Source of the DNA: Carnobacterium_A sp049673005
Lineage (GTDB): Bacteria; Bacillota; Bacilli; Lactobacillales; Carnobacteriaceae
Assembly: GCF_049673005.1 (NCBI RefSeq)
Contig: NZ_JBATXB010000037.1
Coordinates: forward strand, 1 to 59,671
Length of the DNA stretch: 59,671 nucleotides
Reading direction: 5' to 3'
Of the stretch, positions 51,698 to 59,671 are shown in pieces. Made by a program: the position numbers and the translations under genes. Every line of letters starts with the position of its first letter. The first letter of the stretch is position 1. A model generated the notes under the pieces. It saw only the letters and a program-made list of their open reading frames with translations, had not been told where the DNA came from and made no database searches.

Positions 51698-54310
51698 TTA
51701 ATCCGTTAATTCAACTGTTTCAAAAGCTAGTTTATCGTCTTTCAGTGTAATCGTTACTTTTGACTTAGGCAGAATCTTGCCTTCAATAATCTCTTTGGCA
51801 AGAGGAGTCTCCACACTTCTTGTTAAATAGCGTTTCAATGGTCTTGCACCATACGTTGGATCATAAGCATTTTTAGCGATCCATGTCTGAGCTTCTTTTG
51901 AGATCGATAGCTCAATTTCTTGCTCGACCAAACGCTTAGCTAAATCATCTGTCAGCTTGAGCACTATTTGCTTCACGATTTCAATACTTAATGGTGCAAA
52001 TAGTACGGTATCATCAATACGATTTAAAAACTCTGGTTTAAAATGGGCATTTAATAAAGTAAGGACTTCTTCTTTTGCTGCTTCATTAATTTGTCCATTT
52101 TCATCCGTTCCATCTAATAAGATAGTAGAACCGATATTACTTGTCATAATTAAAACAGTATTTTTAAAGTCAACTAACCTTCCTTTTCCGTCTGTTAAAC
52201 GACCGTCATCTAAAACTTGTAATAAAACATTAAAAACATCTGGATGGGCTTTTTCAATTTCATCAAGCAATACTATACTATAAGGGTGACGTCTAACGGC
52301 TTCCGTTAGTTGGCCACCTTCTTCATACCCAACGTATCCTGGAGGAGCCCCAACTAGACGAGAAACAGAGTGTTTTTCCATGTACTCACTCATATCGATG
52401 CGTACCATCCGTTCTTGAGAATCAAATAAATTTTCAGCGAGAGCTTTTGCTAACTCTGTTTTACCTACTCCAGTAGGACCAAGGAATAGGAAAGAACCAA
52501 TTGGACGATTAGGGTCTTGTAAACCAGCTCTAGCACGAATCACCGCATCAGTTACACTTTCTACCGCTTCATCTTGTCCAATAACTCGCTCATGCAACGT
52601 ATCTGCTAGATGAAGTAGTTTTTCTCTTTCGCCTTTTACTAACCGAGTCACAGGAATTCCAGTCATTCGCCCTACGACGACTGCAATTTCATTTTCTGTT
52701 ACGGACTCTTGAACTAAACGTTGTTTATCTTCTTGTTCTTTTAAATTTTCAGCTTCTAATTCTTTTAGTTCTTTTTCTAAAGTTGGAATTTGTCCATGGC
52801 GTAAAATAGCTGCTCGCTCTAAATCATAGTTGCTTTCAGCATCTTCTAGCTCACGACGGGCTTGTTCTATTTCTGAACGCTTATCACGTAATTTAGCAAC
52901 CTCTTCTTTTTCTGTTTCCCATTTCATTTTCAATGTGTTAGCTTCTTCACGTAGGTTAGCTAATTCTTCGCGTAAAATGTCTAGTCTACGCTTACTTGCC
53001 TCATCTTTTTCTTTTTTTAGTGCAGCTTCTTCAATTTCTAACTGCATTAAACGCCGTGTTACTTGGTCCAATTCAGTCGGCATAGAGTTCATTTCAACTC
53101 TTATTGTTGCACATGCCTCATCAACCAAATCAATTGCCTTATCCGGCATGAAACGATCGGTAATGTAGCGATTTGAAAGATTGGCTGCAGCTACTAAAGC
53201 ATTGTCATGAATATTTACACTGTGATGGATTTCAAAGCGTTCTTTTAACCCACGAAGAATACTAATCGTATCTTCTACATTAGGCTCTTCGACCATGACT
53301 CTTTGGAATCGTCTTTCAAGAGCTTTATCTTTTTCCATATACAATTGGTATTCGTTTAGTGTCGTTGCCCCAATACAATGCAATTCACCACGAGCCAGCA
53401 TAGGTTTCAATAAATTTCCTGCATCCATGCTTCCTTCTGTTTTACCGGCACCAACAATAGTATGAATTTCATCAATAAAGAGAATGATTTTCCCTTCACT
53501 TTTTTTAACTTCTTTTAAGACAGCCTTCAAACGCTCCTCGAACTCACCTCGGTATTTCGCTCCTGCGATTAAAGCTCCCATATCTAAAGAAAAAATTGTT
53601 TTATCTTTTAAATTCTCTGGAACATCTTTTCGAACAATTCTTTGAGCTAATCCTTCGATAATGGCGGTTTTACCAACACCCGGTTCACCTATTAAGATTG
53701 GGTTGTTTTTAGTTTTTCTTGATAGAATACGAATAACGTTTCTAATTTCTTCATCTCGCCCAATTACCGGATCTTGTTGCCCACTTTTCACTGCTTTCAC
53801 TAGATCAATTCCGTATTTTTCAAGAGCTTGGTAACTCTCTTCTTGATTTTTTGAAGTCACACGATCGCCCCCTCGTAATTCTTCTATTCTCATTTTTAAT
53901 TGTTTTTCAGATACACCATTTGATAGTAAATACTTAGTTAATACGTAATTTTTTAATTTCATTAACGCCAAAATGACTATTTCAGTAGCTAAATAATCAT
54001 CTTGAAAGTCTTTGCGTAATTGATCTCCTTCATTCAATAAATGAAATAAGTTTTGACTAAGCGCTTGACCATAGTTAACAGAACTACCTTCTATTGTAGG
54101 CATCCGATCTAATTCTTGATCAATAGCTTGCTCGAATTTATCTACATCTAGACCGACGCTCTGATAAAACCCGCGAGCAAAATTGGTCGGGGTCATAAAT
54201 ATTTTCCATAGATGGACAATATCAATTTCTTGATGGTGCCTATTCATTGCAACATTTTGTGCTTCTGCTAATGATTCTTGCATCGTAGAAGTCATTTTTT
54301 CGCTATCCAT
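51698..54310 (-). CDS. clpB: ATP-dependent disaggregase ClpB
   Basis: Hexameric chaperone that pulls proteins out of aggregates with DnaK. It has a Clp N-domain (1-145), AAA-1 with Walker A GEPGVGKT (208-215), a long coiled-coil M domain (about 400-530, EEAALKKEKDEASKRR), and AAA-2 with GPTGVGKTE (about 605-612). A C-terminal domain follows. The M domain and absence of a ClpP-binding loop separate it from ClpC. The 870 residues are standard. It is monocistronic, with a CtsR operator over its promoter, and ends at a shared terminator. Confidence 0.97.
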   Translation of the reverse strand: MDSEKMTSTMQESLAEAQNVAMNRHHQEIDIVHLWKIFMTPTNFARGFYQSVGLDVDKFEQAIDQELDRMPTIEGSSVNYGQALSQNLFHLLNEGDQLRKDFQDDYLATEIVILALMKLKNYVLTKYLLSNGVSEKQLKMRIEELRGGDRVTSKNQEESYQALEKYGIDLVKAVKSGQQDPVIGRDEEIRNVIRILSRKTKNNPILIGEPGVGKTAIIEGLAQRIVRKDVPENLKDKTIFSLDMGALIAGAKYRGEFEERLKAVLKEVKKSEGKIILFIDEIHTIVGAGKTEGSMDAGNLLKPMLARGELHCIGATTLNEYQLYMEKDKALERRFQRVMVEEPNVEDTISILRGLKERFEIHHSVNIHDNALVAAANLSNRYITDRFMPDKAIDLVDEACATIRVEMNSMPTELDQVTRRLMQLEIEEAALKKEKDEASKRRLDILREELANLREEANTLKMKWETEKEEVAKLRDKRSEIEQARRELEDAESNYDLERAAILRHGQIPTLEKELKELEAENLKEQEDKQRLVQESVTENEIAVVVGRMTGIPVTRLVKGEREKLLHLADTLHERVIGQDEAVESVTDAVIRARAGLQDPNRPIGSFLFLGPTGVGKTELAKALAENLFDSQERMVRIDMSEYMEKHSVSRLVGAPPGYVGYEEGGQLTEAVRRHPYSIVLLDEIEKAHPDVFNVLLQVLDDGRLTDGKGRLVDFKNTVLIMTSNIGSTILLDGTDENGQINEAAKEEVLTLLNAHFKPEFLNRIDDTVLFAPLSIEIVKQIVLKLTDDLAKRLVEQEIELSISKEAQTWIAKNAYDPTYGARPLKRYLTRSVETPLAKEIIEGKILPKSKVTITLKDDKLAFETVELTD

Positions 54311-54356
54311 TTTTAATTCCTCCTTAACTAAAATTTATTGATTTACTTATAATTTA

Positions 54357-54386
54357 ATTATAATCAAATGGTTAAAATTGGTCAAA
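54357..54386 (-). promoter_or_regulatory. clpB promoter overlapped by a CtsR operator
   Basis: On the minus strand TTGACC (54380-54385) and TATAAT (54357-54362) are 17 bases apart. On the plus strand GGTTAAAATTGGTCAAA (54370-54386) matches the CtsR heptad repeat GGTCAAA-N3-GGTCAAA with one mismatch. Bound CtsR would cover the -35 box and half the spacer. No HrcA (CIRCE) repeat is seen. Confidence 0.9.
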
Positions 54387-54435
54387 GATTTTCTCTATTT
54401 TTTTAAAAAAAGTAGCCGAATAGTTATTTCCCAAA

Positions 54436-54469
54436 TGAAAAAAGCTCTGACAACTGTCAGAACTCTTTT
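54436..54469 (-). terminator. Terminator after the MIP18/SufT-like gene
   Basis: TCTGAC (54446-54451) and GTCAGA (54456-54461), extended by AG/CT pairs, with TTTTTTC following on the minus strand. The stop codon lies at its right edge. Confidence 0.8.
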
Positions 54470-54809
54470 AGCGAATACCTAATGCAATTCGTGCATATCG
54501 ACTCATTTTAGTAGTATCCCAGGCAGGATACCAAACTAGTTTTACTTCAGAAGAAGTTACTTCTGGTATAGTTTTTAAAGCCTTAATAATATCATCTGTG
54601 ATTACATCAACCAGAGGGCATCCCATTGTTGTTAAGGTTAAATCAATTTGACAAAAACCTGATTCATATAAATGGATGTTATACACTAAACCCAAATTAA
54701 CTATATCAATACCAAGTTCAGGATCAATTACTTGTTCCAAAGACGCAATAATACGTTCTTTTATTTCTTGTACTTCATCTTCTTTCCAAAGCTTATTATC
54801 CATTTCCAT
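54468..54809 (-). CDS. MIP18/PaaD-like metal-sulfur cluster assembly factor (YitW-like)
   Basis: A 113-residue DUF59 protein with the family core LEQVIDPELGIDIVNLGLVYNI (about 19-40) and the conserved TTMGCPLVD with its reactive cysteine near residue 70. Relatives (SufT, PaaD, human MIP18) help deliver iron-sulfur clusters. B. subtilis YitW is the positional equivalent because a YitV-like hydrolase precedes it. GGAGGTG lies upstream of the ATG. A stand-alone Fe-S maturation role is inferred. Confidence 0.88.
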   Translation of the reverse strand: MEMDNKLWKEDEVQEIKERIIASLEQVIDPELGIDIVNLGLVYNIHLYESGFCQIDLTLTTMGCPLVDVITDDIIKALKTIPEVTSSEVKLVWYPAWDTTKMSRYARIALGIR

Positions 54810-54892
54810 TTAGAAAACACCTCCAACTGTTACTACTAGTTTACTTGGTTTAATACAAAAAGTAAAACTGAAAACTATCTTTTTTATGGCTA

Positions 54893-55651
54893 TTATAAAT
54901 GAGCTAGAAAATAATCAGCCATTTCTACAGACTTAACATGAGGAACTTTATGGCCTACACCTTTACTTACGGAAAAACTTACATTTGATCCAAAAGAACG
55001 TTCTTTTACTTTCTCATAAAAATCAAATGTAGGTTGATAAGGAACTAGATCATCATTTGTCCCATGCCAAAAATGAACGTAACGATTAGAAATTTTTTCT
55101 GGGTGCATAGCTAAAGAAATAGGCGATAATGTTACTAAAGAATCATTAAAGGCTTCTTCATTAATAGAAGTTTGTATACCTTCTGTCCATTTTGATGATA
55201 GCAACCATTTTGTAAAATTAATTGGATCTGGACTTCCCATTAAGACTACTGCAGATTTTATCCAAGGAAATTGCGTTAAAGCAGCACACGTTGTAAACCC
55301 ACCCATAGAAAGGCCAGTTACACCAAAACGATTGATATCACTAAGTCCTTTCTTTACGTAATAATCTTTAATCAGTGGCAACTCAGTTAAATTTCTGGTG
55401 ATTACATTCCAAAATTCTAGCCCATCAGGCAATAATTCTTTTTCTTTTCGCTCACCATGTAGGTAAGCATCCGGTAATAATGCACGAAATCCATTCTTCG
55501 CTAACTCATAACCATTGACTAAACAACTTTCTTTATTGCTAGTCCACCCATGAAAAAATATAACCGTTGGCAATAAGTCCATTTCTTTTCCTTTAGGATT
55601 AATTTCTAACAGTGGTAATCCATCTACACTAACTGATTTAATTGTAATCAT
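54893..55651 (-). CDS. Alpha/beta hydrolase, YitV-like esterase
   Basis: A 252-residue alpha/beta hydrolase without a signal peptide. The oxyanion region is FFHGWTSNKE. The nucleophile serine is in GLSMGGF (near residue 115), the acid is in HGTNDDLVPY and the catalytic histidine is in GVGHKVP, so the triad is complete. It resembles YitV of B. subtilis, an uncharacterised esterase/peptidase-like protein. It is followed at 84 bases by the MIP18-like gene, preserving yitV-yitW. The natural substrate is unknown. Confidence 0.87.
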   Translation of the reverse strand: MITIKSVSVDGLPLLEINPKGKEMDLLPTVIFFHGWTSNKESCLVNGYELAKNGFRALLPDAYLHGERKEKELLPDGLEFWNVITRNLTELPLIKDYYVKKGLSDINRFGVTGLSMGGFTTCAALTQFPWIKSAVVLMGSPDPINFTKWLLSSKWTEGIQTSINEEAFNDSLVTLSPISLAMHPEKISNRYVHFWHGTNDDLVPYQPTFDFYEKVKERSFGSNVSFSVSKGVGHKVPHVKSVEMADYFLAHL

Positions 55652-55760
55652 CCATTTCCCTCTTTTCGTTAGTTATACATTTATGGTACAGTTACTCTAT
55701 ATAGGTTAAAGTAAGTTTAACATAAAAATAAAATTTACCCCGTAAAAGAAAGAGGAAAAA

Positions 55761-56570
55761 ATGGATAAAAAACTAATTGCTGTTGATTTAGATGGTACAA
55801 CATTAAATAAACTATCTTTAATTTCAGATAAAACAAAGCAAGTTTTTAAAAAAGCTAGGGAAGCTGGACATATCATTTCAATTGCTACAGGGAGACCTTA
55901 CCGTAATAGCAAACATTATTACGATCAATTAGAAATGATTACACCTATTATTAATTTTAATGGAGCTTTATGTCATTTACCTAATGAAAAAAATTGGGAA
56001 AACCAATACCATAAAACAGTTAGTCGTGATATTGCAATTGATATGCTCGATTTAAAAAAAGATTTCGATATTCAATTAATTGCGGCTGAATTACTTGACT
56101 CTGTTTATACAGATGAATCTTTTTTACCTTATCCTGATTTTTTCCCACATGGACAAAAAGACGTACTAAAATTATCTGCTGCTAATTTAAAACAAAGTCC
56201 TACATCAGTGTGTGTGTTTACAGCACAAGAAAATCAAGAGCAAATTATCAATAAAATTGTTCAACGTTACGGTAATTTAGTTGAAGTAAGGACTTGGGGC
56301 GGTAGCTCTCCTTGTCTAGAAATTGTTTCTGCAGGCGTTCAAAAAGCTCTAGGAGTAGAACGTGTCGCTAGTGCTTATGGAATAAAACAACAAAACGTTA
56401 TTGCTTTTGGCGATGAAGATAATGATTATGAAATGATTCAATACGCAGGAAATGGCGTAGTAATGAAAAATGGTATCCAAGCTCTTAAAGATATTGCGAA
56501 TGATATGACTGAAGAAACAAATGATAATGACGGATTAGCTCTTTATTTAGAAAAACACCTCAGTCTTTAA
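55761..56570 (+). CDS. Cof-type HAD phosphatase (YitU-like)
   Basis: A cytosolic HAD-IIB phosphatase of 269 residues. Motif I is DLDGTTL (D9, D11), motif II is SIATGRP, the motif III lysine is K194 in QKALGVERV and motif IV is FGDEDNDYEM. In B. subtilis the neighbour of yitV is yitU, one of three HAD enzymes able to dephosphorylate the riboflavin precursor ARPP. Because this organism imports riboflavin through RibU and shows no rib genes here, a general sugar-phosphate or FMN phosphatase role is equally possible. Divergent from the esterase gene. Confidence 0.9.
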   Translation: MDKKLIAVDLDGTTLNKLSLISDKTKQVFKKAREAGHIISIATGRPYRNSKHYYDQLEMITPIINFNGALCHLPNEKNWENQYHKTVSRDIAIDMLDLKKDFDIQLIAAELLDSVYTDESFLPYPDFFPHGQKDVLKLSAANLKQSPTSVCVFTAQENQEQIINKIVQRYGNLVEVRTWGGSSPCLEIVSAGVQKALGVERVASAYGIKQQNVIAFGDEDNDYEMIQYAGNGVVMKNGIQALKDIANDMTEETNDNDGLALYLEKHLSL

Positions 56571-56573
56571 GAA

Positions 56574-56610
56574 CAAAAAAAAGGCCACTCATAATGAGCA
56601 GCCTTTTTTT
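56574..56610. terminator. Bidirectional terminator between the HAD gene and the YitT-like gene
   Basis: AAGGC...CTCAT and ATGAG..GCCTT arms with A and T runs at both sides. Confidence 0.88.
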
Positions 56611-56627
56611 GTTTAAATCAGATGTAA

Positions 56628-57524
56628 TTATTGATTTGATCTTCTAGCTTTTTGTTGATCAGGACTTAAAAATTCTCCGACCACTTTATTTGTTCCCATA
56701 AAGTTAACAAATGCCGCTGTATCTGCTTCTTTTACAGCTTGTTCTAAGTCATACATTTCATAATTACTGATAACAATCATTAAAACAGAGCGATCTAAAC
56801 CTGTATATCCACCTTTAGCGGGAATAACGGTAATGCCACGAATCAATTTAGCATGAATTGCCTTTATTAATGCGTCTGGATCATTTGTAACGATCATTGC
56901 CGTCACTTTTTGATGGCTAGTATGAATCATATCTACTACCCTTGTCATTACATATATAGACAGCAAGGTATACATAGCATATTGCCAACCATTAATAAAT
57001 CCAGCAGCAATAACAATCATTCCGTTTATGGTTAATAATAAGCTTCCAACTGATCGACCGGTAGTTTTAGCTAAAACCATTGAAATTATATCTAGCCCTC
57101 CAGTTGAGAAACCATACTTTAATGCAAACCCAATCCCAGCTCCACCAATTACTCCTCCAAAAAGAGAATTCATAATCGGATCAGTTGTTAAAGGTGAAAT
57201 AGGTAAAATAATTGTAAAGAAAGAAATCATGACTGAAGTCATAAAGCTATATAAAGTAAAATCTTTTCCAATTTTAAACCAACCTAGCAAAGCAATAGGA
57301 ATATTAATAAGTAAAATAAATATCCCCGTATCGATTGTAATCTCAAATCCGTTTTTAAAAACATGTGAGAGCAATTGAGAAATCCCATTTACTCCAGGAG
57401 CATATATTTGTGATGGAATAAGAAAATTATTCAAAGCAAACGAATTTGTAATAGATGCAAATAAAACAAAAAATATTTTTTTAGCCTGTTCTTTCCAAAA
57501 AATGGGTGTTTTTAATTGTTTCAA
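56628..57524 (-). CDS. YitT family membrane protein with DUF2179 domain
   Basis: A 298-residue protein with about five to six hydrophobic helices in the first 200 residues. The FALNNFLIPSQIYAPGVNGISQ loop and GGVIGGAGIGFALKYGFSTGGLDI stretch are conserved in the family. The soluble C-terminal DUF2179 domain (about 215-275) includes HAKLIRGITVIPAKGGYTG. Transport function is suspected but not shown. The start is TTG with AGGAGG 7 bases upstream. With the HAD, esterase and DUF59 genes it keeps the yitT-U-V-W neighbourhood, though on different strands. Confidence 0.9.
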   Translation of the reverse strand: MKQLKTPIFWKEQAKKIFFVLFASITNSFALNNFLIPSQIYAPGVNGISQLLSHVFKNGFEITIDTGIFILLINIPIALLGWFKIGKDFTLYSFMTSVMISFFTIILPISPLTTDPIMNSLFGGVIGGAGIGFALKYGFSTGGLDIISMVLAKTTGRSVGSLLLTINGMIVIAAGFINGWQYAMYTLLSIYVMTRVVDMIHTSHQKVTAMIVTNDPDALIKAIHAKLIRGITVIPAKGGYTGLDRSVLMIVISNYEMYDLEQAVKEADTAAFVNFMGTNKVVGEFLSPDQQKARRSNQ

Positions 57525-57641
57525 TGTGGTACCTCCTGAGAACTTTCTTTAGTTTGTTTATTCATGTTTCAAAAAACGATAGTACTATATATTATTTTCT
57601 TTAGTTATATCACGTGCTTTCTTTAGCCTCAACAGAAAATA

Positions 57642-57650
57642 TGGTACAAT
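57642..57650 (+). promoter_or_regulatory. Extended -10 promoter of the YajQ gene
   Basis: TGGTACAAT is an extended -10 box with TACAAT at 57645-57650. A weak TTTAGC lies 17 bases upstream. The start near 57657 gives a leader of about 38 bases with GGAGG. Confidence 0.55.
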
Positions 57651-57694
57651 ATACTTATTGTAACCAATTTCAAAAAAATAATGGAGGCAAAATA

Positions 57695-58186
57695 ATGGCA
57701 AAAGATGCTAGTTTTGATATTGTTTCAGAAACAAATTTAGAGGAAGTTAAAAACGCAATTCAAATGACTAAAAAAGAAATTGATACGCGTTTTGATTTTA
57801 AAGGTTCTATTAGTGAAGTTAAATTAGAAAAAGAACAGTTAGTGATCGTTTCAGAAAGTGAATTTAAATTAGAGCAAGTGAAAGATATTTTAACCAATAA
57901 ACTTGTTAAAAGAGATATTTCTTCAAAGAATCTTCATTTTGAAAAAATAGAGAAAGCTTTTGGAGGAAATGTAAGACAAACAGCTGACTTGGTTAATGGA
58001 ATTGATAAAGAAAACGCAAAAAAAATCACACAACTGATTAAACAAGCTGAAATAAAAGTTAAAACGCAAATTCAAGATGACCAAATTAGAGTAACTGGTA
58101 AAAGTAGAGATGATTTACAAAAAGTAATGGCTCTTTTACGAGAAGCAAGTTTACCAATTGGCCTACAATTTACTAATTACCGTTAA
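57695..58186 (+). CDS. YajQ family nucleotide-binding protein
   Basis: A 163-residue protein with two ferredoxin-like domains: MAKDASFDIVSETNLEEVKNAI at the start, DTRFDFKGS in the middle and a terminal LPIGLQFTNYR, all family hallmarks. Some relatives bind cyclic di-GMP or tRNA; which ligand applies here is unknown. The start is ATG 57695 with GGAGG upstream; the in-frame extension to 57614 covers the promoter. It is a single gene with a clear terminator. Confidence 0.94.
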   Translation: MAKDASFDIVSETNLEEVKNAIQMTKKEIDTRFDFKGSISEVKLEKEQLVIVSESEFKLEQVKDILTNKLVKRDISSKNLHFEKIEKAFGGNVRQTADLVNGIDKENAKKITQLIKQAEIKVKTQIQDDQIRVTGKSRDDLQKVMALLREASLPIGLQFTNYR

Positions 58187-58232
58187 AAAAAGCCTGTTGC
58201 TCAACAGTGTTCGATGTGAGCAACAGGTTTTT
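58185..58232. terminator. Bidirectional terminator between YajQ and the OsmC/Ohr gene
   Basis: CCTGTTGCTC (58193-58202) and GAGCAACAGG (58218-58227) form a perfect 10-bp stem with A and T runs. Confidence 0.95.
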
Positions 58233-58247
58233 TGCTAGTGTAAAGAA

Positions 58248-58667
58248 TTAAGTTTGAATTGTTTTAACAACAACGGTATGACTTCCCATTAATAATTTAG
58301 AAACAGGACAAAGTTGTTCCGCTACTTCGACAAGTTTTTTAGCTTCTTCAAAATTTAACCCGTCTATTTGTGCTAAAGCAATAACATCAAAGTAAAAACC
58401 AATTTTTGACGTTTCTTTCATAAAATCTACGTGAACTTCAACTTTACTCTTATGAGACTTTCCTCTAGCCTTCAAAACCGATTGAATAGTAGCATTCAAA
58501 CAAGTGCTTAAAGATAGCCCTAACAACTCTTCTGGGTTGGTTCCTGGCTCTTTTGAAGTGGGACTTGATACCTTAACTTTTAACCCATCATTTTTTACAT
58601 AAGCTTCTCCATTAACGCCACTTTCATTAACCATTTCAGCATGAAATAAACTTTTCGAGGTTGTCAT
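58248..58667 (-). CDS. OsmC/Ohr family organic hydroperoxide reductase
   Basis: Thiol peroxidase-like protein that detoxifies organic peroxides with lipoyl or other thiol donors. The two redox cysteines are C56 in SLSTCLNAT and C120 in AEQLCPVSKLL, the standard Ohr/OsmC positions. At 139 residues it is the Ohr size. No adjacent OhrR repressor is visible. AAAAGGAG precedes the ATG, and it lies 32 bases after an orphan gene on the same strand. Confidence 0.9.
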   Translation of the reverse strand: MTTSKSLFHAEMVNESGVNGEAYVKNDGLKVKVSSPTSKEPGTNPEELLGLSLSTCLNATIQSVLKARGKSHKSKVEVHVDFMKETSKIGFYFDVIALAQIDGLNFEEAKKLVEVAEQLCPVSKLLMGSHTVVVKTIQT

Positions 58668-58699
58668 TTTTTTACTCCTTTTAATTCATCCTAATTGAA

Positions 58700-59137
58700 T
58701 TATTTTACAGTTTCATTAGTAAGAACTAATTCAATTTTCGGCAGAATAGCTTTTGCTATTGTTGAACCCGTTACAAGCATCTCATATAGTGGTTGAACAT
58801 TTTCTGTTGTTCTTCCCAATAATCTCATATACAGTTCACCATCTGATCCCAAACAAATACGATAATAGCCTGATTGTAACTCGTTTAAGTCATTAATTAA
58901 CTCCAAAACAGCTGCTTTTTTACTGAAATTTGATACGAAAGCTAAATGATGATAGACAATTTGATAATCTGAAATAGCATCTTCTTTATCAAATACAATC
59001 CCAAATGGTAAGGCTTTGTCTTTTGTTAACTGAAACTTTCCATTATAAGAAACTTGACCATTTTCAATTTCTCTTTTAGCTAAAGGAATCTGTTTTTCTT
59101 TTAATATTTTTTCGAACTGATCTGTTATTTTAGTCAA
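58700..59137 (-). CDS. Conserved-looking protein of unknown function
   Basis: A 145-residue soluble protein; TTG start with GAGG 7 bases upstream. The pattern of a strand-rich core with DYQIVYHHLAFVSNFSKKAAVLELINDLNELQSGYYRICLGSDGELYMRL split over about 57-105 faintly recalls YbjN / type III chaperone-like folds (helix, then paired strands), but I cannot assign it. It has one cysteine and no signal peptide. It is probably co-transcribed with the Ohr-like gene downstream. Confidence 0.65.
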   Translation of the reverse strand: MTKITDQFEKILKEKQIPLAKREIENGQVSYNGKFQLTKDKALPFGIVFDKEDAISDYQIVYHHLAFVSNFSKKAAVLELINDLNELQSGYYRICLGSDGELYMRLLGRTTENVQPLYEMLVTGSTIAKAILPKIELVLTNETVK

Positions 59138-59291
59138 TTGAATACCTCATTTCATTTTTTCTAATCCTTTTTTCAAAAATAAGTATAACGTACTTAATCA
59201 TTGAAATACAAGTTAATCAGTCATATTAAAAGGATTATCTCACCTTCCCTCTCTCTCAATCAATAAACAAGTTGATTTAAACATTTTGTAT

Positions 59292-59337
59292 AAAAAAGAC
59301 ACCATAACGTCATTAAACGTTTGGTGTCTTTTTTTTA
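59292..59337 (-). terminator. Terminator of the tRNA operon
   Basis: AAAAAGACACCA and TGGTGTCTTTTTT arms (59292-59303 and 59322-59334) just past the tRNA-Leu 3' end; A and T runs allow use from both sides. Confidence 0.9.
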
Positions 59338-59421
59338 TACCGACGGCCGGAATCGAACCGGCACGCCCTCGCGGGCACAGGATTTTGAGTCCAGCGCGTC
59401 TACCAATTCCGCCACGTCGGC
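59338..59421 (-). tRNA. tRNA-Leu (anticodon CAA)
   Basis: On the minus strand the acceptor GCCGACG pairs with CGTCGGT (a G-U closes the end). The D arm is GCG/CGC, the anticodon loop CTCAAAA gives CAA, there is a long variable arm (class II), and the T arm has TTCGATT. The anticodon stem CTGGA/TCCTG has a T-T mismatch in its second pair. The 3' CCA is not encoded. Confidence 0.93.
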
Positions 59422-59448
59422 AAGATAGGTAATCAATCAAAAAAAATA

Positions 59449-59519
<71 letters not shown>

Positions 59520-59554
59520 ATCATTATATATATTTGATTGTTTAAAAAATAAAA

Positions 59555-59626
59555 CTGGGCTAGCTGGATTCGAACCAACGCATAAGGGAGTCAAAGTCCC
59601 TTGCCTTACCGCTTGGCTATAGCCCA
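59555..59626 (-). tRNA. tRNA-Gln (anticodon TTG)
   Basis: Acceptor TGGGCTA with TAGCCCA, anticodon stem AGGGA/TCCCT around CTTTGAC, and discriminator G. It starts with U, as is usual for tRNA-Gln. 72 nt; CCA is not encoded. Confidence 0.95.
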
Positions 59627-59635
59627 ATAAAAAAA

Positions 59636-59671
59636 GGCGACTGATGGGGATCGAACCCACGTATGCCGGAA
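59636..59671 (-). tRNA. tRNA-His, 3' part (cut by the window edge)
   Basis: The minus strand shows a T arm GTGGG/CCCAT with TTCGATC, the acceptor half CAGTCGC and discriminator C, the tRNA-His identity pattern. The visible part closely matches Bacillus tRNA-His. The anticodon lies outside the window. No CCA follows. Confidence 0.85.

Overview
The window is a stretch of core chromosome from a low-GC Gram-positive bacterium of the order Lactobacillales. A Carnobacterium-like member of the Carnobacteriaceae fits best, but that placement is inference from gene content and no search was run. Supporting signs are strong AT bias, AGGAGG-type ribosome binding sites, frequent TTG and GTG starts, a B-type RNase P RNA, an EbsA-like protein, a riboflavin ECF transporter behind an FMN riboswitch, and many gene blocks in the order known from Bacillus subtilis. 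I see no phage, insertion sequence, CRISPR array, toxin-antitoxin pair or defence system.

Layout. 1-5.4 kb: end of a hemolysin III family gene, then folA-thyA (folate/dTMP), an ABC-F ATPase, a uracil-DNA glycosylase-like gene behind a hairpin-rich leader, a cold-shock gene and an EbsA-like gene. 5.4-12 kb: RNase H, YpsC methyltransferase, rnpB, gpsB, ypsA, then divergent recU-ponA; this is the conserved gpsB/ypsA/recU/pbp1A cell-division and recombination block. 12-18.3 kb: nth, dnaD, asnS, ypmB (tseB), dinG, again in Bacillus order but without aspB. 18.4-25 kb: an orphan gene, dapB-cca, ypiB, ypiA, two orphan small genes in a poorly coding 1.5 kb stretch, and hup. 25.3-32.2 kb: der, rpsA-like, cmk, a LysM protein, recQ (recS) and ypbB. 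32.3-33.2 kb: ribU with its FMN riboswitch. 33.2-39.9 kb: lysA-ribT-scpA-scpB-rluB-resD-resE. 40.2-44.8 kb: fur-xerD-deoB-punA and cvfB. 44.9-51.3 kb: pfkA-pyk and dnaE. 51.4-59.2 kb: DUF2929 protein, clpB under a CtsR box, a YitT/YitU/YitV/YitW-like group, YajQ, an OsmC/Ohr protein and an orphan gene. 59.3-59.7 kb: a tRNA operon (His, Gln, Cys, Leu).

How the genes work together. The content is housekeeping: nucleotide supply (folA, thyA, cmk, punA, deoB), replication and repair (dnaE, dnaD, recU, recQ, dinG, nth, xerD, UDG), chromosome organisation (hup, scpA, scpB), division and wall growth (gpsB, ponA, tseB), glycolysis (pfkA, pyk), lysine/diaminopimelate synthesis (dapB, lysA), translation and RNA maturation (asnS, rpsA, der, rluB, ypsC, rnpB, cca, tRNAs) and stress control (csp, clpB, fur, resDE). 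Most genes are on the minus strand, and many ends are marked by clear intrinsic terminators, several shared by convergent genes.

I did not find a convincing undescribed multi-gene system. The best leads are modest: an attenuator-like leader before the uracil-DNA glycosylase-like gene, repair enzymes that lack some or all of the iron-sulfur ligands found in relatives, a region of orphan genes and hairpins between ypiA and hup, and a few unassigned conserved-looking genes.
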